Assembly (NCBI GenBank): GCA_964016885.1
Contig: OZ024742.1
Span: 355,944,382 to 356,008,381 of the forward strand
Source of the DNA: Eledone cirrhosa
Taxonomy: Eukaryota; Mollusca; Cephalopoda; Octopoda; Eledonidae
Direction: 5' to 3'
Length of the DNA stretch: 64,000 nt
Positions 33,235 through 44,044 of this stretch are shown one piece after another (the stretch's first letter is position 1; each line of letters starts with the position of its first letter). The position numbers were made by a program, and so were the translations under genes. A model generated the notes under the pieces. That model made no database searches and was not told the DNA's origin. It saw only the letters and a list, made by a program, of their open reading frames with translations.

Positions 33235-34863
33235 CAATGGTATCTTGACTTACAAGTGTCCCAACTAATGAGTTTTTAGAGATATGAGCCATCTCTCGGC
33301 CAATTTTTTGCTTTGAGTTGCGAGATAAAATTAGGGTTATTAGACAGCTTCAGATACCCCTCCGCTAGTTGGTGTAGCCAATGCCACAGTGAACGCTCTA
33401 ACATCTGCCCAGCATCCCATAGGTCCGAAGAAAATGAGCGTGAAGGACAGTGCTGAGAAGAAGAAGCGGATGAATTAAAGAAAGAAATTATTGAAAAACA
33501 TGACCAAGCTGTGCTTGTAGTCGACTTGGCAAAGCAGTACAAGCATAGCACTTCTATGATCTGAACCATACTGAAGAAGAAGGAGTTGATAAAGGTTATA
33601 ACACCAGCCAAGGGAGTTAAAATAATTTCTAAACAGTGGACATCTATCCACAAAAATATGGAAAGGTGGCTGATGGTGTGGTTGACAGAGAAGCAGTTCA
33701 CAGGAGATAACGTGACCGAGGCTATAATCTGCAAGGAGGTATGAGCTATTTACACTGATTTGCTGCAGCAGACCCCAGGCACTTCGACAGACGAGGCATC
33801 GGGTGAGCCGTTTAAAACCAGTCAGGGCTGGTTCGAGAATGTTAAAAAGAGGGCCAGCATTTACTCCATTGTCAGGCATGGTGAGGCAGTGAGTGCGGAT
33901 ATTAAGGCAGCTGAGGATTACCTGAAAACTTTTGCCGGAATTATAGCAGCCGAAGGATACATCCCCCAGCAAGTCTTCAAATCTGACGAGACACGATCTT
34001 TATGGAAGAAGATGCCAAGGAGGACTTATACAATGGCAAAGGAGTAGAGGATGCCAGGCCACAAACCCATGAAGGATAGGCTAATCCTCACACTGTGTGC
34101 CAATGTGAGTGGCGATTACAAGATTAAGTCACTGTTCATTTATCATTCGGAAAACCCCAGAGCGTTTAAGTCACATAAGATTCTAAAAGAAAAACTGCAG
34201 GTTATGTGGAGGGCAAACCTGAGGTTGTGGGTCACCGGACAGTTCTTTGTTGAGTGGATGAATTTAGTCTTTGGTCCTGACGTTAAGAAATACCTCCAGA
34301 AAAATAACCTACCCTTGCAAACCTTTCTCGAAAATGCACCTGCTCACTCAACTACACTTGAAGATGACATCCTCAAAGAGTTCAAGTTTATAAAGGTTCT
34401 CTAATGTCCACCCAACACCACCCCTATCCTGCAGCCCATGGTCCAGCAGGTGATTTCTAATTTCAAGAAGCTTTTCAACAAGCCCCTGTTCTGCCACTGC
34501 TTTGAGGTGATGGAGAACACAAACTTTACCCTTCGAGTGTTCTAGAAGGACCGCTATAACATCGTGATATGCCTCAGAAATATCAATATGGACTGGGATG
34601 GTGTTACAAAGAGGACATTGACCTCTGTGTGGATGAATCTGCGGCCTGAGGTTGTGTCTGAAACAGACTTTAAAAGACTCAAACCTGAAGCAGCAGTCGT
34701 GAAGGAGATGGTATCCCTCGGCAAGTCCATGGGCCTGGACATGGATGAAGGTGACATCAACGAGCTTATTGAGGAGCACTTCGAGGAACTAACAATGAAG
34801 GAGCTAAGAGAGCTACAGATGCAGCTGCATACGAAGGTTTTGCAGGAAATAAGTGATGTGTAG
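33235..34863 (+). pseudogene. Tigger/pogo-type DDE transposase, dead
   Basis: 33235-33350 resembles a Tigger-type terminal repeat (TGGTATCTTGACTTACAAGT). From 33469 a single frame encodes a helix-turn-helix DNA-binding region (IIEKHDQAVLVVDLAKQY), a CENP-B-like second domain (GWFENVKKR) and the DDE core (KSDETRSLWKKMP, IYHSENPRA, NAPAH). Five in-frame stops lie at 33562, 33742, 34045, 34402 and 34543. One frameshift near 33469 separates a possible start at 33434. Of the three catalytic acids only the first remains (Asp at 33985). The second is Glu (34330) and the third Val (34441). No 3' terminal repeat was found. Confidence 0.9.
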
Positions 34864-35039
34864 TTGGTGGAGGAGGTTATCTCTACAAATGAGATAAAGG
34901 ACATGTTGGGAATATGAGGGAAACATTCAGACTTTATTCAAAAGAAACACCCAGAAAAAGTTCCAACTGGGTGTGCGACGGCACTATTTAATGGCACTTG
35001 CCTAACTCATTTCAGAAACATTCTATATCCGTAAATATA

Positions 35040-35204
35040 TATATAATAGTGGAAGACTGCTGGGTTATATCCGTAATAGTAGAACACTCAGTCCATGGGA
35101 CGAGATTGGTAGGAGTAGTTCCACAACAGTTAGTTCAACATTACCAAGAACAATTGCTTCACCTTATTTGGATCATCAGCTTGGTTTATATATATATATA
35201 TATC
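35040..35204 (-). mobile_element. PLE family 2 terminal fragment
   Basis: TAGTCCATGGGACGAG-like and ACAACAGTTAGTTCA words match the outer part of the family 2 arms (17010-17100, 54930-55030). It contains a damaged hammerhead and ends in (TA)n at 35187-35204. Confidence 0.75.
35144..35184 (-). ncRNA. Hammerhead motif, one core change
   Basis: Helix I CCAAG/CTTGG is perfect. The core CTGATGA (35179-35173), helix II and helix III ATTGT type are present. GAAA has become GAAG (35160-35157), which changes the invariant A next to helix III. Confidence 0.6.
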
Positions 35205-36152
35205 CAAAATTAAGATAATCAAAATTATGGGTGTCATGCCAGAAATACATGCGCCATATCACCCGCAAAATAAGCTCTAAGATTCTAACGGATAGGTCCG
35301 AGCATTTTATAATAACTAGAAATTAATTAACATATAAATAAACATGAATAATCACAGGAGATAATTTTTACAAGTGTGTAAGCACACATAGCTAGGTAGG
35401 TAACTAAATAAAGTTAACCAGAACTTCAAAAATAGATACCTTATAATATGATTAATCTTCCCTGTATATATTCCATTAAAAAAATATATTTCACCAATTA
35501 ATCGAATGGTAAACCACAGAGGCCGGTACTTGGACTTTCAATAAGGAAGAAGTAAAAATTATCTCCTGTGATTATTCATGTTTATTTATATGTTAATCAA
35601 TTTCTAGTTATTATAAAATTCTCGGACCTATTTGTTAGAATCTTAGAGCTTATTTTGCGGATGATATGGCGCACGTCTTTCTGCCATGACACCCATAATT
35701 TTGATTATCTTAATTTTGGATATAGATATATAAATACGGCTCCTTAATTGTAGAGCTAACTCTGTTGAAAGGATTTGATTGCTGTTTCTAGTTGTCGATA
35801 ACCCTATTCACGCCACTGTGACGAAGCTGGTATGATGTGTGTATTTCTAGTAGATACAGCACGTGTTGCTGGCCAGTCGCTGATTTGAACCTTAAGTGTA
35901 AACATAGATCTGGACTTCTTCCTTGTTGAAAATCCAAGTACCGGCCTCTAAGATTTACCATTCGATTAATTGGTGAAATATATTTCTTTAATGGAATATA
36001 TACAGGGAAGATTATTCATATTATAAGGTATCTATTTTTGAAGTTCTGGTTAACTTTATTTAGTTACCTACCTAGCTATGTGTGCTTACACACTTGTAAA
36101 AATTATCTCCTGTGATTATTAATGTTTATTTATATGTTAATCAATTTCTAGT
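35205..36152. repeat. Nested inverted repeats between TA tracts
   Basis: 35205-35355 is inverted at about 35555-35725 (ATCCAAAATTAAGATAATCA and its mirror). 35325-35540 is inverted again at 35930-36150 (GGCCGGTACTTGGA, TTAATTGGTGAAATATAT, ATTATCTCCTGTGATTAT). The segment CATGTTTATTTATATGTTAA occurs three times. (TA)n lies at 35187-35204 and 36157-36184. No coding part; the family is not recognised. Confidence 0.85.
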
Positions 36153-36184
<32 letters not shown>

Positions 36185-36264
36185 TTTTTTCTTCTCCCCC
36201 CCCCTTTTTTACTTACTCATTTTTATGCGTGTGCATGCAAACAGGTCAATATGCGTGAGTGTAA

Positions 36265-36310
<46 letters not shown>

Positions 36311-36870
36311 ACGTATCGAACGTATGGATGTGTAAGTGTGCGTGTGTATATAAGCATGTATATTTTTGCGTTTCTTTTGTGAGATACGCGTGTCTGTGTA
36401 TGTATGTACCCTTTTTTGTCTTCTTTTCTTTCATTTTTTTTTTTTTTTTTCTTTCTAAATTTTTTCTTTCTAAATTATTGTTCCATTTTTATAAATATAT
36501 CGAGATTGATACTTTCCTTGAAATTATTACACTCCCTTACCTCTTTTACTTCCGCATCTAAGTGTACGTGTGTGTAGGTGTGTTTATGCGTGCGCCTTCA
36601 TATTCATATTCTTATGATGTATCTATTCTGTCTGTAGATTACAGACATACAGATACATTTGCCCTAAATTTTATATTTACGCACACTTTTTCACTATACG
36701 TATACATATGTGCATACACATATATGCACATCTGTGAGCGTATATACATACATATACACACACCTAACTATATTTCTTGAAAGATTATTATATATTTCAT
36801 ATTCTAATTCATTTGTCTATATCTTTTTTTTGATTTTCTTGACGAGACTTTCCAAGTATTTACCCATGTT
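36185..36870. other. Low-complexity and unique DNA
   Basis: Poly-C at 36197-36206, (TG)n at 36270-36304, poly-T at 36430-36450, otherwise nothing recognised. Confidence 0.4.
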
Positions 36871-36879
36871 TTATATTGC

Positions 36880-36947
36880 CTCGTCTGACGAACGAATGAA
36901 GACGCTTCTTTCGTGTTCGCCTCATTCGAGAAACCTCTGGTAATGAG
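36880..36947 (+). ncRNA. Hammerhead ribozyme, complete
   Basis: Helix I CTCGT (36880-36884) pairs ATGAG (36943-36947) with one wobble. The core is CTGACGA (36885-36891). Helix II is a perfect 7-bp CGAATGA/TCATTCG with a 22-base loop. GAAA is at 36930-36933. Helix III is ACC/GGT with a TCT loop, and the triplet GUA is at 36940-36942. It shares helix I/III architecture with 29608-29675. No coding sequence is nearby. Confidence 0.78.
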
Positions 36948-37049
36948 ATAATTATATTGTATTGATTTTTATACATTAAATTTTGCTCTGATACTTACAT
37001 AGAGCACTCTTCACTTCGATGACCTTTTCTGTTTTCAACGGTAATTTCA

Positions 37050-37050
<1 letters not shown>

Positions 37051-37120
<70 letters not shown>

Positions 37121-37122
37121 CC
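37051..37122. repeat. (TA)n microsatellite
   Basis: Pure TA over about 60 bp, then mixed TA/CA. Confidence 0.96.
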
Positions 37123-37172
37123 CACATATATACATGCACACACTGACTCACACACCAACACTAACACACTCA

Positions 37173-37395
37173 TATCATCATCACTGTTTAATGTCCATTT
37201 TCCATGCTACAACGAGTTAGATGCGTTGTCCTGCTGTAAGGCAAACCAGGTCAGGTGACTGTGTCTTGCTCATACAGAACTGATTTTGGCCTGGTTTCTC
37301 TGGTTGGATGCCCTTCTTAATGCTAACCACATTTACTGTGTTTACTGAGTGCATTTTGTAGTAACATCTACATGACCATTTAACTGGTTAGGCCC
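37173..37395 (-). mobile_element. Retroposon 3' tail
   Basis: A minus-strand copy with (ATC)n at the left, TAATGTCCATTTTCCATGCT, AGGTCAGGTGACTGTGTCTT, GGTTGGATGCCCTTCTTAAT. Confidence 0.85.
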
Positions 37396-38160
37396 TTTTT
37401 GTCATTGAACCAAAATTACCACTTCACAGTGTAAAATTGGGAATTGGTTGGAGGAGGTGAATGGAGATTGGGGAAGTAGATCTTGGGGCATTGGTGAGGG
37501 GTGGGGGGTCAGGATGTGTATGGTATGTTTCATATGTACAAGATTGTTGTAGATATTTAATGGGTCTTGAACTTTGATTTCATTACTGATGATGTTACCT
37601 TGACAGAACCCTGAAAAATCCCTGATCTATTTAGTAGACTGCAAATCCTAAAACAAAAAATAAAACAAAATAAAGAAGAAAGATAAATAGATTATTTCAT
37701 TCCAATCTCAAAATATAATGAGAGTGGTTACTTCATTTAAATTACTAATTTAATAATACCTTTTGAAAAGACTTGAATATCACGACTTTTATTTCCTTTA
37801 CTTCTCTAAACAATTCTGTACTAAGCTGTTGACTACAACAATATATTGACTGTAACATTTGTATAGAATTGACAATAATTATAGAATTGATATGTTTTTT
37901 AATGAAAACAAAATAACACATTGATGAAGGTATTGGAATTCTGAAATGAATTTCAGTAATCCAGCTTCATAATTATTGATGTATTGCATATTTTCATTGG
38001 TATGATTAACTGTTTTCTTCAAAATTAAATGGTCAATTCTATAACCTGGCTTTCTTCTTGAAATATTGCTTCCAAATTATTGATTATTTCTAAGTTTCAC
38101 ATAATGGCATACGTATTGAGAGAAGGATTATAAAGAATTATAATAAGTTGATGTTTCTTC
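37396..38160. other. AT-rich unique DNA
   Basis: No feature recognised. Confidence 0.4.
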
Positions 38161-38179
38161 TATTATTAAACCAGGGGGA

Positions 38180-38400
38180 TGTGGATGTAATGGGGCCAGA
38201 TGGTTCAATAGATTGTTTTACAATCATTGGGTGCATGGTTTGATCACACAGCATGGCATCTTGTGTTTGTATCATTTATCACAGGTGAAGATCAATGCAA
38301 ATCTTGTGAGCAAAATTATGTAGATGGAAACTGTTTGATAGCACATCAGATGATCTGTACCTGTAATTCAATGGGCCAAACATAAGGTACAATAAAATGT
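38180..38400 (+). mobile_element. Possible tRNA-like SINE relic
   Basis: GGCCAGATGGTTCAATAGAT and GCATGGTTTGATCACACAGC lie 30-40 bases apart and could be decayed A and B boxes. I cannot name a family and the fold is weak. Confidence 0.25.
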
Positions 38401-38564
38401 TCTGTTAAGAAAAGCAAAAGAAAAAATCGATAAAATACAATATGGCTGCTGCATAAATAAGTAGCTTTGTGTTCAATCTTAGGAGAGTGTCCAATATCAT
38501 AGTTTACAGCTGATCAATACCTAGCAAGTGAAATTCAATAAACAAGAACTGAGGGGAAACCCTT

Positions 38565-38625
38565 TTTATGCCATCATTTAACATTCATTTTTCTGGCATC
38601 AAGTGTTGGACAAGTCACTATCAAC
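38565..38625 (-). mobile_element. Short retroposon tail fragment
   Basis: CATCATTTAACATTCATTTT and GTGTTGGACAAGTCACTATC match the 3' tail family on the minus strand. Confidence 0.5.
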
Positions 38626-38644
38626 AGAATCAGTATTTAAATAA

Positions 38645-38680
38645 AGCTTCTTCTTCTTCTTCTTCTTCTTCTTCTTGCTG
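38645..38680. repeat. (CTT)n microsatellite
   Basis: About twelve CTT units. Confidence 0.92.
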
Positions 38681-38870
38681 AGAGGGTTCTTGGGGTCCTC
38701 AAACACCCCTTCCAGCAGGTTCTGTTAGAAGTAACCATTGCCAACTGATGCAGCTGGTCATGCTTGGATTGGAGCTGTGATTTCTCAATTCAGAGAAATA
38801 GCAGCTATACCTGAGACAAGTCATTCTTTTTACATCTACTTTCCCCATGTTTACATGGATTGAACAGATT
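38681..38870 (-). pseudogene. Second LINE family, short RT C-terminal relic
   Basis: GCTGTGATTTCTCAATTCAG and GAGGGTTCTTGGGGTCCTC match the better copy at 52614-53020 on the same strand, so this is a fragment of the same non-LTR coding end. Confidence 0.6.
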
Positions 38871-39398
38871 TTCAGTACAGACTCTCCTCGTCTGTGGCAA
38901 TCTATTATCATCCTAATTCTGCTTCAATTATTTGTTTAATCTCCTGCATCTTCCTTCCACTTCTACATCCAATGTTTCATCATCTATATGAATCGCATCT
39001 CCAAATCAGTACAATCCTCTTTCATAAAAACATTACTTTTATACATAGTTCCTCTCTCAGCTCATCCATGCTTCACTGATTATATACATTAACATCACAC
39101 ATATATCAAAGCATGTTCACTTCATTTCTATTTAGTACAATTTAGTAAAATTGAAACTCATAATACTGAGACGACAGATCAACTTTAAAACATCCCACGT
39201 GTGATTCAATTAGTTCTTTTTTTCTTTCATAATTGAAGATGATCCATTAGTATACTGGAAACCTATCAGATCCTGATTTTGTATTTGATTTGCAGAATCC
39301 TTAATGTAAAATTGTTTGTTGAAAGATATATTGTTGCCCTATCACTCCAACCATATTTTGATCGCACCACCCTTCTCCCATGCCTTTACACCCCTGCC
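38871..39398. other. Unique AT-rich DNA
   Basis: No feature recognised. Confidence 0.35.
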
Positions 39399-39399
39399 A

Positions 39400-39868
39400 T
39401 AGTCTACTCTGTAAAGTAGTTGTTTGATGCCACGACAAAAAGTGACCGGCCTACACTGTAAAGTGGCTTGTTGGTGACACAACAAAAAATGCCCAGTACA
39501 CATTGTAAAGTGGTCATGAAAGTGACATGACAAAAAACGCCAAGCCCAGACTGTAAAGTGGTTGTGTAAGTGTCACAGTAAAAAACGCCCATCACAGATT
39601 GTAAACAGTTTGTGTACGTGTCATGATAAAAAGCAGCCAAGCACACACAGTAAAATTATCCTCTAGGTGTCTCAACAAAAAGCACCCAGAACACAGTGTA
39701 AATATTGTTGGAATTATGGAGGGCATCCAACTATAGAAACGAAACCAGAAATATTTCTGTATGTGCAAGACACCATCACCTGACCTGACTTGTCTTAAAT
39801 TGGACAACCCATCTAACCCATGCTAGCATGGAAAATAGACTTTAAATGGTGATGATGGTGGTGATGAG
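39400..39868 (+). mobile_element. Retroposon 3' tail with 5-6 units of the 48-bp array
   Basis: CACTGTAAAGTGG-type words recur at roughly 48-bp steps from 39405 to 39700. The usual GGAGGGCATCCAACTATAG, CACCATCACCTGACCTGAC, CCATGCTAGCATGGAAAATA and GGTGATGATGGTGGTGATGA follow. Confidence 0.88.
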
Positions 39869-41232
39869 GTTGCTATGATGATTGACAGGCTCATGCTTCT
39901 AATAAAAACAAACACAGTGACGTGAAACTCGCCAGTGCATCTGTTTTCATTGGCCACACGATCCTTCCAAAAGTACAACAAAACATATCTCACTCTACTC
40001 AGAAATGTTGGAGTTTCTGAGTAAACATAAAACAAATAGATAAGAAGAATGATGTGTTTTGCCAAGAAAGACAAACATCCGATATGATCACATGATACAT
40101 AGTTTAGCCAATTTGCTTCTACAGCATATTAGAATGCAATAGAATATCTAGCCCAATGTTGTGATATTGTTACTTTATACCTCACTCAATAGTTGTGAAG
40201 TTGTTTTGAAATATCTAATGTCTTCATTATTCAATAGAAATTTCACTTCTGACAGTTTCAAAGAAAAGAAAATCCATACAAAAATTATTTTCGCCATCAG
40301 TATATTTATGACATATATGTTTCCATGGTTACCATTATTGTGGAATTATCAAAAATTCCAAAGTATATAACGTTGAAATTCTAATCGCACACTCAAATTC
40401 AATGAATCAGAATTTGCAAGTTTCTGAATGTTAGTATATGAAAATGTTGTTTATTTTGGTATAAATATAAATTGGTTGAATACACTGAAAAATTAAGCAG
40501 TATTGGAAAGGACTATAAATGCCATAAATATGAAGAAAAGGAGAAGAAGAGCAAGGACTACTAGACAAAGAAGAAGCAGTGAGGGTGACAAACTACACCT
40601 AGGTCAACTCGGTGTTGTGGATGCACTCTGCAGACAATAGGACAAATGTATTTACGCAGACAATGCCCAGTGACACCCACTACAACAGCCACCCCACCTA
40701 GCAACGCTCCTTCCTTGGACATGCAGCTATTAATTTAATTTTATGAAGGATGTCAGCAGTCTGAGGACACCTGAGGTGTCAACTGGTGTGAAGAGGAAGC
40801 TGCTGGACAAGCTCCAGTATATTCTTGTCTTCTTGCAAGCCTCACTACCTGGGTGTGTGACCGACGTGACTATGTTGGAGTCAAAGAACATGTCACAGCA
40901 TCTCACAGTTTATTTCATTTTAGGAAATTAACTTTCATAAGATGGAAACAGTTCATACAATTGTAGACTTAGTAAAACTTTCTATGAATTAACTAAATCA
41001 CGATTTAGAAGAGTATTTTACTGGTAATATGAAATATTACCAGATATAACACATCCCCACACACATATATGTGTGTGGGTGTGTATGTGTATATATTTAT
41101 GTGTATACATATATATATAGAAATGCATATGTACATATATGTATGTTTGTGGAACTAAAATAGATATAACAAAGAAAATGATACAGTACATGGAAGAAAT
41201 ATATTAGTCTAACAATTAAAATAGCAGGAAGA
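39869..41232. other. Unique DNA
   Basis: No supported gene. The frame 40743-40931 lies in slightly GC-richer DNA (40560-40900) of unknown origin and has no domain I recognise. Confidence 0.35.
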
Positions 41233-41233
41233 T

Positions 41234-41273
41234 TATCTTAACGTTTCGAATACTTCTCCTTCATCAAAAGAGA
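41234..41273 (-). ncRNA. Hammerhead-like motif, AACGTT type, core changed
   Basis: Helix I TCTT/AAGA. The core is TTGATGA (first C lost). GAAA is followed by the palindrome AACGTT, giving a loopless helix III with the triplet GUU. The same type recurs at 41811-41852 and 48780-48822. Confidence 0.4.
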
Positions 41274-41810
41274 GAGGTATATAGAAGATAAATAGAAAAA
41301 AAAGAGTGAGAAGAAAGAACAAGAAAAGTATGAGGAAAAAAAGGGAGAATAAACACACGCATGGTCCATTATCACACTCCTAGATTCCTCTCGCTTTCTC
41401 TTGATCCTTAGCAGCTTCTCTTACAACTAATACATGCCGACTATATATGCTCACTCCACTTTCCCCTTCACTGCTCTGTATACACACATTCACACCCTTA
41501 TATTAACATACTTTTGCTCATAGCTTCGTACTTACATGCACACACACTCTTTTACTCTAATACACACACAGACACACACACACATATGCTTACGCACGTG
41601 CACAAGTATAGCTCTTTTTACAAAACTGTTTTTTTTCCATTTCAGGTAGACATGCTCCATCATCCACTTTTCTAAAAAATATATCATACACAAAACGCCA
41701 GCACCAACAGTTTTGCAAGAGATGTCAACATGAATGGACCTGTTATTTTTATCTAAAGACATGTTTTCCAATTCCATCCCGCCCGTCACTCAATCTATCT
41801 TATTTCTCAT

Positions 41811-41852
41811 TCTTTCTTCTTATGATAGACTAGCGTCCGAAACGTTAAGACC
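41811..41852 (+). ncRNA. Hammerhead-like motif, AACGTT type, core changed
   Basis: Helix I TCTT (41815-41818) with AAGA (41847-41850). GAC/GTC forms helix II. GAAA is at 41839-41842 and the AACGTT palindrome follows. The core reads CTTATGA instead of CTGATGA. Confidence 0.45.
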
Positions 41853-41934
41853 CTCTTCCTGCTATATCAAGCATGAACCTAATATATTCCTTCCATATAC
41901 TGTACTGATTGTGTTGTTATTTCTGTTTATCTTT

Positions 41935-41937
<3 letters not shown>

Positions 41938-41968
<31 letters not shown>
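41938..41968. repeat. (TA)n at the left end of a PLE
   Basis: The pseudo-LTR begins immediately after it. Confidence 0.93.
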
Positions 41969-41971
<3 letters not shown>

Positions 41972-43190
41972 ATTAGAATACTGGAGCGTGTTTGAGTCAA
42001 ACACCCTCTTCGTATTATAGAAATGACAGTAAAAGGTATAGCTCAATGCAGTTAAACAGAGCCAAAAAATTAAGAGAGTAAAACAAAGAATCCTTTAATA
42101 CATCAAAAGTTTTTATTAGCCGACAATGTTTCGTCCTATTAAGGACTCATCAGGGCAATCAAAACAACAAGAGGTAATTTCGGCAGATACAAGCCAGATA
42201 CTCTGAAGAATATGGAGTGTACATACACTAATGTCTTGCAAAGATATACGATAATAAAAATGAAAATAAAGATAAAAATAATAAAATTATAATAACTAAG
42301 GATGTAGATAACATTAAGAACCATATTACAAATATATTCCAAAGCCACCAACTTAAATCTAAACAAATTTGGTTATATAGAGCAGGAATTATATATAACA
42401 CAATATAATACATTATAATAATAATATATTTATACCAACATTAAAATTCCAAATTAAATATCAAAAGGTACAATATATACATGTATATATGTGCGCACGC
42501 ACACACACACACACACACACATAATACAATACACATATCTATTTTCTATTACACAGAAATTAAGTCCTATTGGAAGTTTGAATATTAAAAATAAGCATGG
42601 TAATAGTGAAAATAATGCTAATACATCTACCCAATATACATGAGGCTATAATATGATATAATTACAAGAAACACTTATAACAAATAATAAACAACGAAAT
42701 TATATAATTCAATACAATATAATAAAGTAGAATAGATAATCCCCGGTTAATTTACAGAAACAATATAGATGTCACAGTGAAATACAATGATAAAATGTTA
42801 ACATTATATTAACAATTACCATAAACAATATGTACAACATGATTCATACTGGGTTACATAATAAATGAGGAAATATAAATCATATAATATAATACAATAA
42901 TACTCAAAAAAACTATATTGGTACAGGGAACAATTATGATGTTACAGAAAAAATATGATGTTACAGAAAAAATATACAGACATCTAACATGATATGTACA
43001 GTCTAAATATCATAATGTTACATATTACAATATTAAAATATTAAAAAATCCAGACATCTTACATGATATATAAAGTTTAAATATCATAATGTTATATATA
43101 ATAAACGGTAAGTAATAAGGATCAATATCATAATGTAATATATTTTAAAAATTGGCATAAAATATATAAATAAATACTTATAATTTCAAG
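41969..43190 (-). repeat. Pseudo-LTR, left copy
   Basis: An AT-rich terminal repeat with a (CA)n at 42498-42520 and a tandem pair of TATGATGTTACAGAAAAAAT at about 42938-42970. It is the 3' copy with respect to the minus-strand gene. Confidence 0.85.
42115..42160 (-). ncRNA. Hammerhead ribozyme, complete
   Basis: The core is CTGATGA (42153-42147). Helix II is GTCC/GGAC with a TTAATA loop, then GAAA (42132-42129). Helix III is A-U and C-G closing ATT, and the triplet GUC is at 42124-42122. Helix I is GCC/GGC (42154-42156 with 42119-42121), extended by A/T pairs after an internal loop. The textbook small type I hammerhead of PLEs. Identical to 46965-47005. Confidence 0.9.
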
Positions 43191-44044
43191 GTTAGTAGAC
43201 AGACATGTGTGGATGAGTGAGCGAAGCCAGACAGTGAATAGTAAATAGAATATAGAATAAAACAAATAAATACAATCAACCGGAAATTACAAAACAAAGC
43301 AAATGTATACACATTTAGGCCTCGCGTGCATTAAGAAATTTGGTAAACACCAAGGAAAGCGATCATTTTAAATGACTCCAAACCCTATCTGATAAATTAA
43401 TATTAAAAATATCAAACCCATCCGATAAGGTAGTATAAAATTAGCTATAGTCTAAGTCATTAAAGTATATAAACTTTAATGTATCGTTACAAATGTTTAC
43501 AAAAAAGAATAAAATTACACTATCATATACGCAACGATATCTAAAAAACTGACTTAAGTAGAGTTAAGGTAGGCTAATGGAGACAGAATTGACAAAATAT
43601 ATGGAGGGTGCGAAGTGGCATAAAATATATTCGATATACTATAATAAATAATAGAACAGAGCATAAAAGAGGGGGGGTTAATATAATCATATTCAATCTG
43701 GAGGGGTTGACAATACGTTTATGTGTGCATGGGGGGAAGGGGGGGTCTATAGATAAATCAGAATAGACTTAGAAATAAAAATAGAATTAAAAATAAAAAT
43801 AAAAATAAAAATAAAAATAATGTTAAAATTAAAATTTAAGTTAATGATAATAAAAGAATATATAAAGATAATAACGTGTGTAATCTTATGTATACTAACA
43901 AGGTGTAATAGTGAAGACATAGATATGGTACAGTGGCCAAATGATTATGAGAGCTAGAATGAAGAGTCATCAAAAACCAATGATAACATTAGTGTTGGCA
44001 AACAAAAGAACCCAAACAAAAAACTAAGTAATGGAATATATCTG
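43191..44044 (-). mobile_element. PLE family 3 AT-rich 3' UTR
   Basis: Very AT-rich with AAAATTAAAAAT-type runs (43770-43860), ACATGTGTGGATGAG near the pseudo-LTR end, and no open frame. A comparably AT-rich stretch precedes the family 3 fragment at 59403. Confidence 0.6.

Noticed and set aside
40743..40931. 62-codon frame in slightly GC-richer DNA
   Set aside because: No recognisable domain, no splice context and no homolog that I can name.
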